The notes under the pieces: generated by a model
What the model was told of the DNA's origin: nothing
The model's input: only the letters and a program-made list of their open reading frames with translations
Database searches by the model: none
Source: CAKZLS01 sp963701445
GTDB taxonomy: Bacteria > Pseudomonadota > Alphaproteobacteria > Rhodospirillales > Defluviicoccaceae
Reading direction: 5' to 3'
Assembly (NCBI GenBank): GCA_963701445.1
Contig: CAVPAM010000034.1
Location: forward strand, 11,696 to 75,695
DNA: 64,000 nt
In this document: positions 35,014-43,921 of the stretch, one piece after another
How the letters are laid out: each line of letters starts with the position of its first letter
How positions within the stretch are numbered: the stretch's first letter is position 1
Position numbers and translations under genes: made by a program

Positions 35014-35292
35014 ATACCAACCTGCATTGATAATAACCCATTGTGACGGCCTTGGGAGGTTTCCGGCAAGGAGTGCGGCGGGCCGTGATGCGGGAGCATC
35101 ACAAGCGGCGTGCGACGCTGCCCGGAAGCCTCCCAAGGCCGCCCGAAGGGTCGTGTTTCGCGCTTCCTCGGGGCCCATGTTCGACGTTTGGGGGAACCGC
35201 TTGACGATGGGTCCCCATCGCCGGCGCGGTCCCTCCTGCCGAGGAAGCGCGAAACACGATCACAATGAGTCATTATCAACGCAGGTTGGTAT
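35014..35292 (-). repeat. Structured palindromic element, copy B (three-way-junction fold)
   Basis: A 279-bp element with the same architecture as copy A. P1: 35014-35046 with 35260-35292. P3: 35047-35066 with 35122-35141. A 9-base linker follows (35142-35150). P2: 35151-35171 with 35239-35259, perfect, with the inner hairpin CGATGG/CCATCG at 35205-35220. The ~70-base apical part of P3 differs from copy A at one base, whereas stem sequences differ at 11 pairs with both partners changed. P1 has three one-sided mismatches, all G-U on the minus strand. It lies between the convergent YciI gene and the hydrolase gene, and its first minus-strand base is the last base of the hydrolase TAA. Confidence 0.85.
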
Positions 35293-36176
35293 TAAACGAC
35301 CAGCCGATCATGGCCGGGCCGATCCATGCGGCGCGGGCGCGGCTTGGCCTCGTGGTCAACGCCGCACATGGAAAGCACCCTGTCGCGGACGACGATCTCG
35401 TCGGTGCGTCTGCCTTGGACGATAATGTGAATTTGCCCGTGGAACGCGATCCCGCGTGAATTCACCGTCCCGGGAACCCCGGCGTGAGACTCCGCGCCGT
35501 CAATAACATCGGACAGCGCGGTTCGATAACTCCGTTCAACAAAGTCGCGGGCCTTCAGCAGCGCCCGGCCGAGGGCCCGCGAACTCTGCAGCGCCGCGTG
35601 CCGATCCCCCCAGTGGTCAAGACGCTGCCCATCGGATGGCCAGCTCACGGCCAGGGTTTCGAACCCTCTGGGACAACGGGCGAGGAAGGGAGCGCTGGCC
35701 TCGTCGTCGAGAAGGTCTTCAAGCACGCGGTTGTAGCGCAATCGGATCTGCGCGGCCGACCACAGAGCCTCCTTGAACGTGGTGTCGTACCCGTGGACGT
35801 AAAGGATCAGATCCTTCTGTTCGTCGCGGAGAATGCGTCGGAGGTCGGTGTACAGCCGATTGCCGCCCAGGTGGTGATGCTCCGGGGAGTCGTGGATGAC
35901 TTCCGGAAACACCACGAGATCGGTCAGGTCGATTTCGTCATCGTTGGCGAACTTGCGGGTTCTAGCCTCGTCCTGGGTGATGTCCACCACGGCGGTGCCC
36001 ATGCGCAGCCAGTGTGGCCCCTTCGGATGAGGGTTGTTGCCGAACCCGACCACGGTACCGCCATTTCTCAGTTCGTTGCGGTTGGTCAGGAAAAACACTC
36101 TCGATCCCGAAATCCCACCGACACCCGGGCCGGCGTCAAGGATCGATCGGGAGTGGGTTTCAAAGAATAAAAACAT
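35292..36176 (-). CDS. Alpha/beta-hydrolase (DUF900-like), apparently lacking the nucleophile elbow
   Basis: A 294-residue protein similar in its first ~200 residues to DUF900-type alpha/beta hydrolases: VFFLTNRNELRNGG, the oxyanion-region strand DLILYVHGYDTTFKEALWSA and TLAVSWPSDGQRLDHWGDRH. The family then needs a GxSxG elbow (HSMG); here the chain reads QIHIIVQGRRTDEIVVRD and no such motif is found, so activity is doubtful. The C-terminus is probably replaced or degenerate, and its TAA is shared with copy B of the palindromic element. ATG 36176 (MFLFFETHSRS) is used; a TTG at 36212 is the alternative. Confidence 0.6.
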   Translation of the reverse strand: MFLFFETHSRSILDAGPGVGGISGSRVFFLTNRNELRNGGTVVGFGNNPHPKGPHWLRMGTAVVDITQDEARTRKFANDDEIDLTDLVVFPEVIHDSPEHHHLGGNRLYTDLRRILRDEQKDLILYVHGYDTTFKEALWSAAQIRLRYNRVLEDLLDDEASAPFLARCPRGFETLAVSWPSDGQRLDHWGDRHAALQSSRALGRALLKARDFVERSYRTALSDVIDGAESHAGVPGTVNSRGIAFHGQIHIIVQGRRTDEIVVRDRVLSMCGVDHEAKPRPRRMDRPGHDRLVV

Positions 36177-36378
36177 AACAAGAACATACACCGCGACAGG
36201 ATCCCCTGTCAAGGAATATGTTCCTTTGCTTCGGCCCGGCCAGAATCGGCTCCGGGCCGATTTGGCGCGCTGAATAGGAACTTGGCGGACGCGGCGGCGC
36301 CCGCCTTCAAGCGTGGACTTCGCCCTTCATTTTGGTAGAATGATAGTGAATCTCATCCTGCGCGGGCCGAGAGAAGCC

Positions 36379-36870
36379 ATGGCTGAACACCTCGCCGAGC
36401 CTGTAAGATACAGCGTCGTGCTGCGGCCGCATCGCAGTGCCAGCGTGGGCGCGGTGCGCACGGTCGTTTGCCTGGTGGCCGTCGCGTGGCTGGTGGTGGG
36501 GCTGGTCTTCGTGGCCGTTGGCGCGTGGCCCGTGGCCCCCTTCCTCGGTCTCGAGATCCTGCTCCTATACGGTGCCTTCCGGTTGAACGCGCACGCGGGG
36601 AACGCCCTGGAGGCCATCAACCTGACGGATACCGCGTTGACCGTGCGGCGCGTGGATTTCTGGGGAAAACAGAAGAATTTCTCGTTTCCGCCCAATTGGC
36701 TTCAGGTCAATTTCGACGAGCCTCCCAGCAACCGGAGTCTGCTCGAATTGCGGTCACATGGGGACTCGCTGATTATTGGAACGTTCTTGCGTCCGCGCGA
36801 ACGGCTCGAACTGGCTCGGATTCTGCGGCGGGAACTGACCCGGTTGACCGCGTCGCGCAAGGCCGGCTGA
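36379..36870 (+). CDS. DUF2244 membrane protein
   Basis: A 163-residue protein of the DUF2244 family, common in alphaproteobacteria. Two hydrophobic segments follow YSVVLRPHRSASVGAVRTVV (TVVCLVAVAWLVVGLVFVAV and APFLGLEILLLYGAF), then a soluble beta-rich part with TVRRVDFWGKQKNFSFPPNW and a basic end. Function unknown. ATG 36379 gives the usual start; longer frames begin at GTG 36313 and ATG 36340. It converges with dapB (9-bp gap). Confidence 0.82.
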   Translation: MAEHLAEPVRYSVVLRPHRSASVGAVRTVVCLVAVAWLVVGLVFVAVGAWPVAPFLGLEILLLYGAFRLNAHAGNALEAINLTDTALTVRRVDFWGKQKNFSFPPNWLQVNFDEPPSNRSLLELRSHGDSLIIGTFLRPRERLELARILRRELTRLTASRKAG

Positions 36871-36879
36871 CCGCTGGGA

Positions 36880-37686
36880 TCAGCGCGTTTCCAGGCCGAG
36901 GACCTCGCGCATGGTATACAGGCCCGGCGGCTGTCCCGCGGTCCACAAGGCCGCGCGCACGGCTCCGCTGGCGAATACGGTGCGCGACGCCGCCTTGTGC
37001 GTCAGCTCGATGCGTTCGCCGTCTGCGGCAAAAATCACCGTATGCTCTCCGACCACGTCGCCTCCGCGCAGAGTGGCAAATCCGATATCGCCTCTCCGGC
37101 GCGCGCCGACCATCCCGTCCCGCACCCGCTGGGCCGCGGCATCAAGGTCGACACCACGGCCGTTCGCGGCGGCCTGCCCGAGAGCCAGAGCGGTTCCAGA
37201 GGGTGCGTCCACCTTGTGGCGGTGATGCATTTCGACAATTTCGATGTCGTAAGCGTCGGTCAGAATGGCGGCCACCTGCTGTGTCAGGCCGAGCAGCAGG
37301 TTGACCCCGACGCTCATGTTCGCGGCCTGGACCACCGCCACCGACCGCGCCGTTGTTTTCAGGACTTCGACATCCGCCGGCCGCAGTCCGGTGGTACCGA
37401 CCACAAGAGCCACGCCGCGCTCGCGTGCGAACTCGGCGTGCCGAACGGTCGCATCGGGCGAGGTGAAATCGATGACCGTATCGGACGCGCTGAACAAGGA
37501 CCCGGCGTCGTCGCCAACGGTCAGCCCGCAAGGCGTTGCCCCGGCGAGGGCCGCTACATCCTCACCGATCGCCCCGTGTCCCGGACACTCGATGCCGCCG
37601 GAGAGGGTCGCTCCCTCCGTTTCCAGGATGGCTTCCACGAGCATCCGGCCCATGCGGCCCGCGCATCCGGCTATTCCGATTTTCAT
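36880..37686 (-). CDS. dapB: 4-hydroxy-tetrahydrodipicolinate reductase
   Basis: A 268-residue DapB of lysine/diaminopimelate synthesis. The NAD(P)-binding motif is MKIGIAGCAGRMGRMLVEAI, then the VIDFTSPDATVRHAEFA segment and the catalytic signature EMHHRHKVDAPSGTAL. ATG 37686 is used (MKIGIAG); four residues upstream could be added. It is the third gene of the minus-strand run dnaK-dnaJ-dapB, 59 bp after dnaJ, a common alphaproteobacterial order. Confidence 0.97.
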   Translation of the reverse strand: MKIGIAGCAGRMGRMLVEAILETEGATLSGGIECPGHGAIGEDVAALAGATPCGLTVGDDAGSLFSASDTVIDFTSPDATVRHAEFARERGVALVVGTTGLRPADVEVLKTTARSVAVVQAANMSVGVNLLLGLTQQVAAILTDAYDIEIVEMHHRHKVDAPSGTALALGQAAANGRGVDLDAAAQRVRDGMVGARRRGDIGFATLRGGDVVGEHTVIFAADGERIELTHKAASRTVFASGAVRAALWTAGQPPGLYTMREVLGLETR

Positions 37687-37745
37687 GATATCCCCCAAAC
37701 GTCGGCCCGAAACGCACAGCCTCCACGCAAACGGTTAATCCGCCG

Positions 37746-38885
37746 CTATTCCCGCAGGTCCTCCCACAGTTCCTTCACCTTCGCGAAGAAGCCATGGGAT
37801 TGCGGGCTGTGCCGTTCGTGGTTGGCTGCCTCCTCGAATTCGCGCAGCAATTTCTTTTGTTCATCGGTGAGGTCGATGGGCGTCTCCACCAACGCCTCCA
37901 CGAACATGTCTCCGCGGGCGTGCGATCTGAGAACCGACATACCCTTGCCGCGCAGGCGAAACTGTTTTCCCGTTTGCGTACCCGCCGGCATGGAGATTCG
38001 CGCCCGTCCTCCGTCGATGGTCGGAACCTCGGCGCTACCGCCCAACGCCGCCGTCGTCATCGGAATGGGCATGCGGCAATAGATATTCGCGCCATCGCGC
38101 TGGAACAGCCGATGGGGAGCGATGGAGACGAAGATATACAGATCTCCGGGCGGTCCGCCCCGCTGTCCGGCCTCGCCCTCTCCGCTCAGCCGGATCCGGG
38201 TACCGTCCTCGATACCGGCGGGAATGGTCACCTGCAGGCTCTTCTCCTTCTGAACACGGCCCGAGCCCCGGCAAGTCCCGCAAGGATCCTTGATGGTCTG
38301 CCCGGTGCCACCGCATCCGTGGCAGGTGCGTTCGACGGTGAAGAAACCGGACTGGCTGCGAACCCGTCCAGCGCCGTGACAGACCGAACACGTCGCCGGC
38401 TTGGCGCCGTCCTTGCCTCCCGACCCGCCGCAATCATCGCACGCGACACCCGTGGAAACGCGGATCGTGGACTTCGTTCCCGCGAACGCGTCTTCCAGGG
38501 TAACCTGCATGTTGTAACGGAGATCGGAGCCACGACCGCTTGAGCGGGCACCGCGCCGGCCACCGGCGCCGAAATCGCCGAACATCTCCTCGAAAATATC
38601 CGCGAAACCACCACCCATGCCGGCGGCGCCACCGCCAAAACCGCCACCGCCCGCCGCCTGATCGAAAGCGGCATGACCGAAGCGGTCATACGCGGCCCGT
38701 TTCTGGTCGTCCTTCAGAACCTCATGGGCCTCGTTGAGTTCCTTGAAGCGCCGCTCGGCTTCCTCGTCCCCCGGATTCCGGTCGGGATGATAGCGCATCG
38801 CCTGCTTGCGGTAGGCTTTCTTGATCTCGTCCTTGCTCGCGTCGCGATCAACCCCGAGGATCCGATAATAGTCTTCCTTGGACAT
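37746..38885 (-). CDS. dnaJ: Chaperone protein DnaJ
   Basis: A 379-residue type I J-protein. The J domain has the HPD in RYHPDRNPGDEEAERRFKEL, then a Gly/Phe-rich stretch, four zinc-binding repeats (CDDCGGSG, CSVCHGAG, CHGCGGTG, CGTCRGSG) at about residues 145-205, and the C-terminal substrate-binding part. It stimulates DnaK ATPase. It starts 90 bp after dnaK, and a large palindrome in that gap probably lowers its expression relative to dnaK. Confidence 0.98.
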   Translation of the reverse strand: MSKEDYYRILGVDRDASKDEIKKAYRKQAMRYHPDRNPGDEEAERRFKELNEAHEVLKDDQKRAAYDRFGHAAFDQAAGGGGFGGGAAGMGGGFADIFEEMFGDFGAGGRRGARSSGRGSDLRYNMQVTLEDAFAGTKSTIRVSTGVACDDCGGSGGKDGAKPATCSVCHGAGRVRSQSGFFTVERTCHGCGGTGQTIKDPCGTCRGSGRVQKEKSLQVTIPAGIEDGTRIRLSGEGEAGQRGGPPGDLYIFVSIAPHRLFQRDGANIYCRMPIPMTTAALGGSAEVPTIDGGRARISMPAGTQTGKQFRLRGKGMSVLRSHARGDMFVEALVETPIDLTDEQKKLLREFEEAANHERHSPQSHGFFAKVKELWEDLRE

Positions 38886-38904
38886 CAACCGCCCCCACGC
38901 AATT

Positions 38905-38936
38905 CGCCAGCGGCCCGAAGCTTCGGGCCGCTGGCG
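38905..38936 (-). terminator. 32-bp perfect palindrome between dnaK and dnaJ
   Basis: CGCCAGCGGCCCGAAG followed directly by its reverse complement CTTCGGGCCGCTGGCG forms a 14-16-bp stem with essentially no spacer, about 40 bases after the dnaK stop. There is no U-tract, so it is more likely an attenuator or mRNA-stability structure that lets dnaK be made in excess over dnaJ than a full terminator. Confidence 0.6.
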
Positions 38937-38975
38937 GTTCCGTCCTCAAACCCGCCTTTCACGGAAAACTCCGGA

Positions 38976-40910
38976 TCAACCGGCTTTCTTGTCTTTTTCG
39001 GGATCGACTTCCTCGAATTCGGCGTCGACCACTTTTTCGTCCTGTTGGCCGCTGTGAGGGCCTTGCGCGCCGCCACCACCGTCTGCGCCCGCCTCAGCCT
39101 CCGTCTGGCTCGCGTGATACATGGCTTCGCCCAGTTTCATGGACGCCTCGCTCAAGGCATCGGTCTTCGACTTGATCGCGGCCACGTCGTCTCCGTCCAT
39201 GACGCCGCGGAGATCTGAAATCGCGGTCTCGATCGCCTGCTTGTCCGCCGCCCCGACCTTGTCGCCGTATTCGCGCAGATGCTTTTCGGTGGTATGGATC
39301 AGGCTGTCGGCATGGTTGCGCGCCTCGACCTTTTCCTTCCGGCTCTTGTCCTCGGCCGCGTGCTGTTCCGCTTCCTTCACCATGCGGTCGATGTCGGTAT
39401 CGGTCAATCCGCCCGACGCCTGAATGCGGATCTGCTGTTCCTTGTTCGTCGCCTTGTCCTTGGCCGAAACATTGACGATACCGTTGGCGTCGATGTCGAA
39501 CGTGACCTCGACCTGCGGAATGCCCCTCGGCGCCGGCGGGATACCGACGAGATCGAACTGACCGAGCGCCTTGTTGTCGCTGGCCATTTCGCGCTCGCCC
39601 TGGAACACGCGAATGGTGACCGCGGTCTGGTTGTCCTCCGCCGTCGAGAACACCTGGCTCTTGCGGGTGGGGATGGTGGTGTTGCGGTCGATCAGGCGAG
39701 TGAACACGCCACCCAGGGTTTCGATTCCCAGGGACAGCGGGGTCACGTCAAGAAGCAGGACGTCCTTGACTTCGCCCTTGAGCACGCCGGCCTGGATGGC
39801 CGCTCCGATGGCCACCACTTCGTCCGGATTGACGCCCTTGTGGGGTTCCCGGCCGAAGAACTGCTTCACCGTCTCGACGACTTTCGGCATGCGCGTCATG
39901 CCGCCCACGAGAATGACTTCGTCGATCTCGCCAGCCGACACACCGGCATCCTTGAGCGCCGCCTTGCACGGGCCGACCGTCCGCTCGATCAATGACTCGA
40001 CCAAGGCCTCGAGCTTAGCGCGCGTCAGTTTGATGTTCATATGCTTCGGACCGGTCTGATCGGCCGTAATGAACGGCAGGTTGACCTCCGTTTGCATGGT
40101 GCTGGAGAGCTCGATCTTGGCTTTCTCGGCGGCCTCCTTCAGGCGCTGGAGCGCGAGGCGGTCCTGGCGCAGATCGATGCCCTGTTCCTTCTTGAACTCG
40201 TCGGCCAGGTACTCGACGATCTTGAGGTCGAAATCCTCGCCACCCAGGAACGTATCGCCGTTGGTGGACTTCACCTCGAAGACGCCCTCGCCGATTTCGA
40301 GGATCGAGACGTCGAACGTGCCTCCGCCAAGGTCATAGACGGCAACGGTGCCGGTGCCCTTTTTCTCCAGCCCGTAAGCCAGGGCGGCCGCGGTCGGCTC
40401 GTTGATGATGCGCAGAACCTCAAGCCCGGCGATTTTTCCGGCATCCTTCGTGGCTTGGCGCTGCGAGTCGTTGAAATACGCGGGAACCGTAATGACGGCT
40501 TGCGACACGCTTTCCCCGAGGTAGCTCTCGGCGGTTTCCTTCATCTTCTGAAGAATGAAGGCGCTGACCTGGCTGGGACTGTACTTCTTGCCCGCGGCCT
40601 CCACCCACGCATCGCCGTTGGTGCCCTCGACGATCTTGTACGGCACCATCGCCTTGTCTTTTTCCGTCACGGGATCGTTGAAACGGCGCCCGATCAACCG
40701 TTTGATGGCAAAAAGCGTGTTCTCCGGATTGGTGACGGCCTGGCGCTTGGCCGGCTGGCCGGTCAGGCGTTCTCCCGAATCCGTGAACGCCACGATGGAC
40801 GGCGTCGTGCGCGCGCCCTCGGAGTTCTCGATCACCTTCGCGTCGCCGCCTTCCATGACGGCAACACAGGAGTTGGTTGTTCCAAGATCGATGCCGATGA
40901 CCTTGCTCAT
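38976..40910 (-). CDS. dnaK: Molecular chaperone DnaK (Hsp70)
   Basis: A 644-residue Hsp70. MSKVIGIDLGTTNSCVAVMEGG opens the ATPase domain; VYDLGGGTFDVSILEIG and ILVGGMTRMPKVVE-type sequence follow; the linker DVLLLDVTPLSLGIETLGG leads to the substrate-binding domain. The end, DAEFEEVDPEKDKKAG, carries the EEVD-like tail of bacterial DnaK. First gene of dnaK-dnaJ-dapB. A sigma-70-like promoter is proposed upstream; no convincing sigma-32 site was found. Confidence 0.99.
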   Translation of the reverse strand: MSKVIGIDLGTTNSCVAVMEGGDAKVIENSEGARTTPSIVAFTDSGERLTGQPAKRQAVTNPENTLFAIKRLIGRRFNDPVTEKDKAMVPYKIVEGTNGDAWVEAAGKKYSPSQVSAFILQKMKETAESYLGESVSQAVITVPAYFNDSQRQATKDAGKIAGLEVLRIINEPTAAALAYGLEKKGTGTVAVYDLGGGTFDVSILEIGEGVFEVKSTNGDTFLGGEDFDLKIVEYLADEFKKEQGIDLRQDRLALQRLKEAAEKAKIELSSTMQTEVNLPFITADQTGPKHMNIKLTRAKLEALVESLIERTVGPCKAALKDAGVSAGEIDEVILVGGMTRMPKVVETVKQFFGREPHKGVNPDEVVAIGAAIQAGVLKGEVKDVLLLDVTPLSLGIETLGGVFTRLIDRNTTIPTRKSQVFSTAEDNQTAVTIRVFQGEREMASDNKALGQFDLVGIPPAPRGIPQVEVTFDIDANGIVNVSAKDKATNKEQQIRIQASGGLTDTDIDRMVKEAEQHAAEDKSRKEKVEARNHADSLIHTTEKHLREYGDKVGAADKQAIETAISDLRGVMDGDDVAAIKSKTDALSEASMKLGEAMYHASQTEAEAGADGGGGAQGPHSGQQDEKVVDAEFEEVDPEKDKKAG

Positions 40911-41015
40911 GTTTCACCTCAACTTTGTGGCGGGGTTCCACGACCCGGTTTGGCGACGTTTAGAACCCCCCAAATGGACCCAAACGAATGAACTTTAAAA
41001 CCACTTACCGGCCGT

Positions 41016-41044
41016 TATATATGCGGCTCCCGGCGCTGGCGCAA
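41016..41044 (-). promoter_or_regulatory. Candidate promoter for dnaK
   Basis: On the minus strand TTGCGC (41044-41039) and TATATA (41021-41016) are separated by 17 bp, about 105 bp before the dnaK start. The -10 region is a rare AT island in this GC-rich gap. Match to the consensus is partial (4 of 6 in each box). The remainder of 40911-41196 shows no other feature. Confidence 0.3.
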
Positions 41045-41196
41045 CCGCCGCGCCCGCGGTTTTCCCCGGACCCGACCCGCAATTTTCGGCGGCTTGACCC
41101 CGCGATGCCGCCGTTGTTTCTTTCTCGGGTCTTGACGACGCGCATCAAGAGCGGTCTTTGCGCCGTCGCCGAGGGCGTGGCAGACTGTCCGTCGCG

Positions 41197-42079
41197 ATGA
41201 TCATATCGGCAAGCTACAGAACCGACATTCCCGCGTTTTATGGCGCGTGGTTTCTCAATCGCCTCGCCGCCGGGTACGTCCGAACCGTCAATCCCTACGG
41301 CGGCCAGGTGTCCTTCGTGCCTCTATCGGGCGGCGCCGTCGACGGGTTCGTTTTCTGGACCCGAAATCTTGAGCCGTTTTTCGATGCCTTGCATGCGGTG
41401 CGCGCCAAAAACATGCCGTTCGTGGTGCACTATACGGTCACGGGCTACCCTCGCGCGCTGGACGCGGCGACGATCCGTCCCGAGACGGGCGATCGCCCAT
41501 ATCCGCGAGGTCGCGAGCGCCTTCGGCCCAGGGACCGCCGTCTGGCGCTACGACCCCATCGTATTCAGCTCCCTGACCCCGCCCGCCTGGCATCGGCGGA
41601 ACTTCGATCGCCTCTGCCACGCAATGTCGGGAGCGGTAGACGAGGTGGTGGTTTCGTGCGCTCAGATCTATCGAAAGACAGCGCGCAACATGATGGCGGC
41701 CGCGATTGCCATGGATTTCGAGTGGTGGGATCCGCCAGCGGACGACAAGCGCGCGCTTTTAGGTTGCCTCGCCGACATCGCGGCCATGCACGGCCTGCGG
41801 CTGACCCTCTGCGACCAGCCGGACCTGCGGAGCGAGGGCGTCGGCGAGGCGAGATGTATCGATGCCGAGCGGCTTGGCCACGTCGCCGGGCGGCCCATCG
41901 ACGTCCCCAGGCGTCCCCACCGCAAGACCTGCGGCTGCTGGGCATCCAGGGATATCGGGGCCTATGACAGCTGCCCTCACGGTTGCGCGTACTGCTACGC
42001 CGTGAACAGCCGTGGAGCCGCCAAACGCCGGTTCGGAGACCATGACCCCGACTCGGAGTTCCTGATCGAGGCGAAGTGA
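41197..42079 (+). CDS. DUF1848 family protein (radical SAM-like), frameshifted
   Basis: A protein of the DUF1848 family, which carries a C-terminal Fe-S-type cysteine motif and resembles spore-photoproduct-lyase-like proteins. The N-terminus MIISASYRTDIPAFYGAWFL is in one frame up to ATIRPETG (about base 41490). The next part, IAHIREVASAFGPGTAVWRY to the cysteine-rich end CGCWASRDIGAYDSCPHGC, AYCYAVN, is one base further on. One extra base around 41485-41497 accounts for this. Restored length is about 294 residues. It may be a pseudogene or a sequence error. Function unknown. Confidence 0.75.
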
Positions 42080-42098
42080 TCGCGTCCCCGGAAGGCCG

Positions 42099-42837
42099 TC
42101 AGAACTTCTCATCCAGTCGAGCGCCCGACGAACCCATGTCGGTCTCCGATTGCTTCTCGTATGCCGCCGTCGAACCCTTGTGCAAACCCTCCACGTTGGC
42201 TTCGGGCTCGGAGCCGTCCGTCTCCCCGGGGACGCGTTTCGGTCCGCCTTTCGAAACCCCCACGCGGGCCGCGCGCAACGGCCGATCATGAATCATGAAG
42301 CCGGGTTCGAGCACGTGCACGACCGTGCCATGGGGAACCGTCTCGTCGGGAATTTCGAGCATGGCCTCGTGGACATTGGGATCGAACGGTTCGCCCATGG
42401 CCGCGATGGGCGTGACACCGTACCGCTCGAATACGGTCAGCAATGCCTTCTCGGTCATCTCCACGCCCTCGATCAGGGCCTGGAAAGCGGGATTTCCGTC
42501 CCGGTCGCCGGGATCGACACTGTCCACCGCGCGCCGGAGGTTGTCGCTCACCGGTAGAAGGTCCCGGGCGAACGCCTGGATTGCATATTTGCCGGCGTCG
42601 GTCTTGTCGCGAGCCGCGCGGCGGCGCGTGTTTTCCATCTCCGCCAACGCGCGGAGATAGTCATCCCGGAACTTGTCCCGTTCCGCCTCGACGGCGGCGA
42701 GGTTTTCGGCGACATGCACGTCCGTCCCGCCCGCCATCTCCTCTTCGGCGGCGTTTTCGGCGGCGGCGCTCGAGCCCCTCGTCCCGCTCGGGCACCGAGG
42801 AATCCTGTTCGCTGGTCTGCTGTTTTTGATCCACCAT
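42099..42837 (-). CDS. grpE: Nucleotide exchange factor GrpE, frameshifted near the N-terminus
   Basis: GrpE releases ADP from DnaK. The conserved part is intact in one frame: the coiled coil VEAERDKFRDDYLRALAEME then NTRRRAARDKTDAGKYAIQ, and the beta domain with FDPNVHEAMLEIPDETVPHG and the VVHVLEPGFMIHDRPLRAARV signature. A proper start with AGAGGACG before ATG 42837 gives MVDQKQQTSEQDSSVPERDE, but that frame meets the conserved one only if a base is removed near 42755-42770 (the GCGGCGGCGCTCGAG run). The tail is ~45 residues longer than usual. It follows hrcA by 19 bp. Because GrpE is normally needed, a sequencing error is likely. Confidence 0.88.
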
Positions 42838-42856
42838 GGAGTCGTCCTCTTTTCCG

Positions 42857-43921
42857 TTATCCAATCAGCCGGCCAACCAGCTTCGCTGTGTAGTCCACCA
42901 TCGGGATGATGCGGGCATAGTTCATCCTCGTCGGTCCGATGACGCCGATGGCGCCGATAATCCGCTCGCGGCCATCGCGATACGGGCTCACGATCATCGA
43001 GCAACCGGAGAGGTTGAACAGCGCGCTTCCCGAACCGATAAAAATCTGTACTCCCTCGGCGGTGTCAACCGTCGACAGAACCTTCAGCATCGTTTCTTTC
43101 TTTTCAAGCGCCGCGAATAGCGAGCGGATGTGCTCGAGATCGCCGATCGCCTGCACGTCCTCCAACAGGTTCGCCTGCCCTCGAACGATCAGCGAGCCGC
43201 CGGTGTCGCCGCCGGCCCAGATGGCCAGTCCCGACTCCACCACCCGGCTGGTCAATTCGTCCAGTTGCGCCTTGTGCGCCGACAGTTCATGGAGAATGGC
43301 ATCGCGCGTCTCCGCGATGGAGCGGCCCACGAGCCGCGCGTTGAGAAAGTTTGATGCTTCCATCAGCGCCGACGGCGACAGCTCGCTTGGGGTCTCGATG
43401 ACGCGGTTTTCCACGACCCCGGACTCGCTCACCATCACCACCAGCGCGCGGCCGTGGCTGAGACTGATCATTTCAACGTGTCTGAGCGGTTCGTCCATTT
43501 TCGGCGCCATCACCAGCCCGGCGCACCGCGACAGCCCGGAAAGCGCCGCCGTCGCCTTTTCGAGCATTTCCTCGATGCCGACACCCGAGCCGGCGCACTG
43601 CGCCTTGAGGTTTCTGCGTTCGTCCTCGGACAGGTCGCCTACTTCCAGCAGCCCGTCGACGAACAATCTCAGGCCGGCCTCCGTGGGCAGGCGCCCGGCG
43701 GAGGTGTGCGGAGCGAACAAGAGCCCGGCGTCCTCGAGGTCGGACATGACATTGCGGATGGACGCGGGCGACAGGTGAACGGACAGGCGTTTCGAGAGCG
43801 TGCGCGATCCGATGGGCTCGCCCGTTTCCAGGTACGCGTCCACGACATGGCGAAAAATATCCTTGGACCTCTCGTTCAATTCCGAGATTACGAAGCGGTT
43901 TTGGTCTAACGCCATTGACAC
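42857..43921 (-). CDS. hrcA: Heat-inducible transcription repressor HrcA
   Basis: A 354-residue repressor that binds CIRCE operators, usually before groESL. The N-terminal winged helix has YLETGEPIGSRTLSKRLSVH, SPASIRNVMSDLEDAGLLFAPHTSAGRLPT, and the C-terminal GAF-like part ends GVIGPTRMNYARIIPMVDYT. First gene of hrcA-grpE. No CIRCE inverted repeat was found in the 213-bp gap to rph, so this copy is not obviously autoregulated by it. ATG 43921 or 43915 may start it. Confidence 0.97.
   Translation of the reverse strand: MSMALDQNRFVISELNERSKDIFRHVVDAYLETGEPIGSRTLSKRLSVHLSPASIRNVMSDLEDAGLLFAPHTSAGRLPTEAGLRLFVDGLLEVGDLSEDERRNLKAQCAGSGVGIEEMLEKATAALSGLSRCAGLVMAPKMDEPLRHVEMISLSHGRALVVMVSESGVVENRVIETPSELSPSALMEASNFLNARLVGRSIAETRDAILHELSAHKAQLDELTSRVVESGLAIWAGGDTGGSLIVRGQANLLEDVQAIGDLEHIRSLFAALEKKETMLKVLSTVDTAEGVQIFIGSGSALFNLSGCSMIVSPYRDGRERIIGAIGVIGPTRMNYARIIPMVDYTAKLVGRLIG

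Noticed and set aside
32938..35292. The two elements as ends of one composite transposon carrying panD to the YciI gene
   Set aside because: There is no transposase between them, each copy has its own complete terminal inverted repeats, and both are in the same orientation; two independent copies fit better.
40911..41196. Sigma-32 heat-shock promoter for dnaK
   Set aside because: Only a weak CTTGATG/CCCGAGA pair on the minus strand far upstream was seen; it does not fit the consensus well enough.
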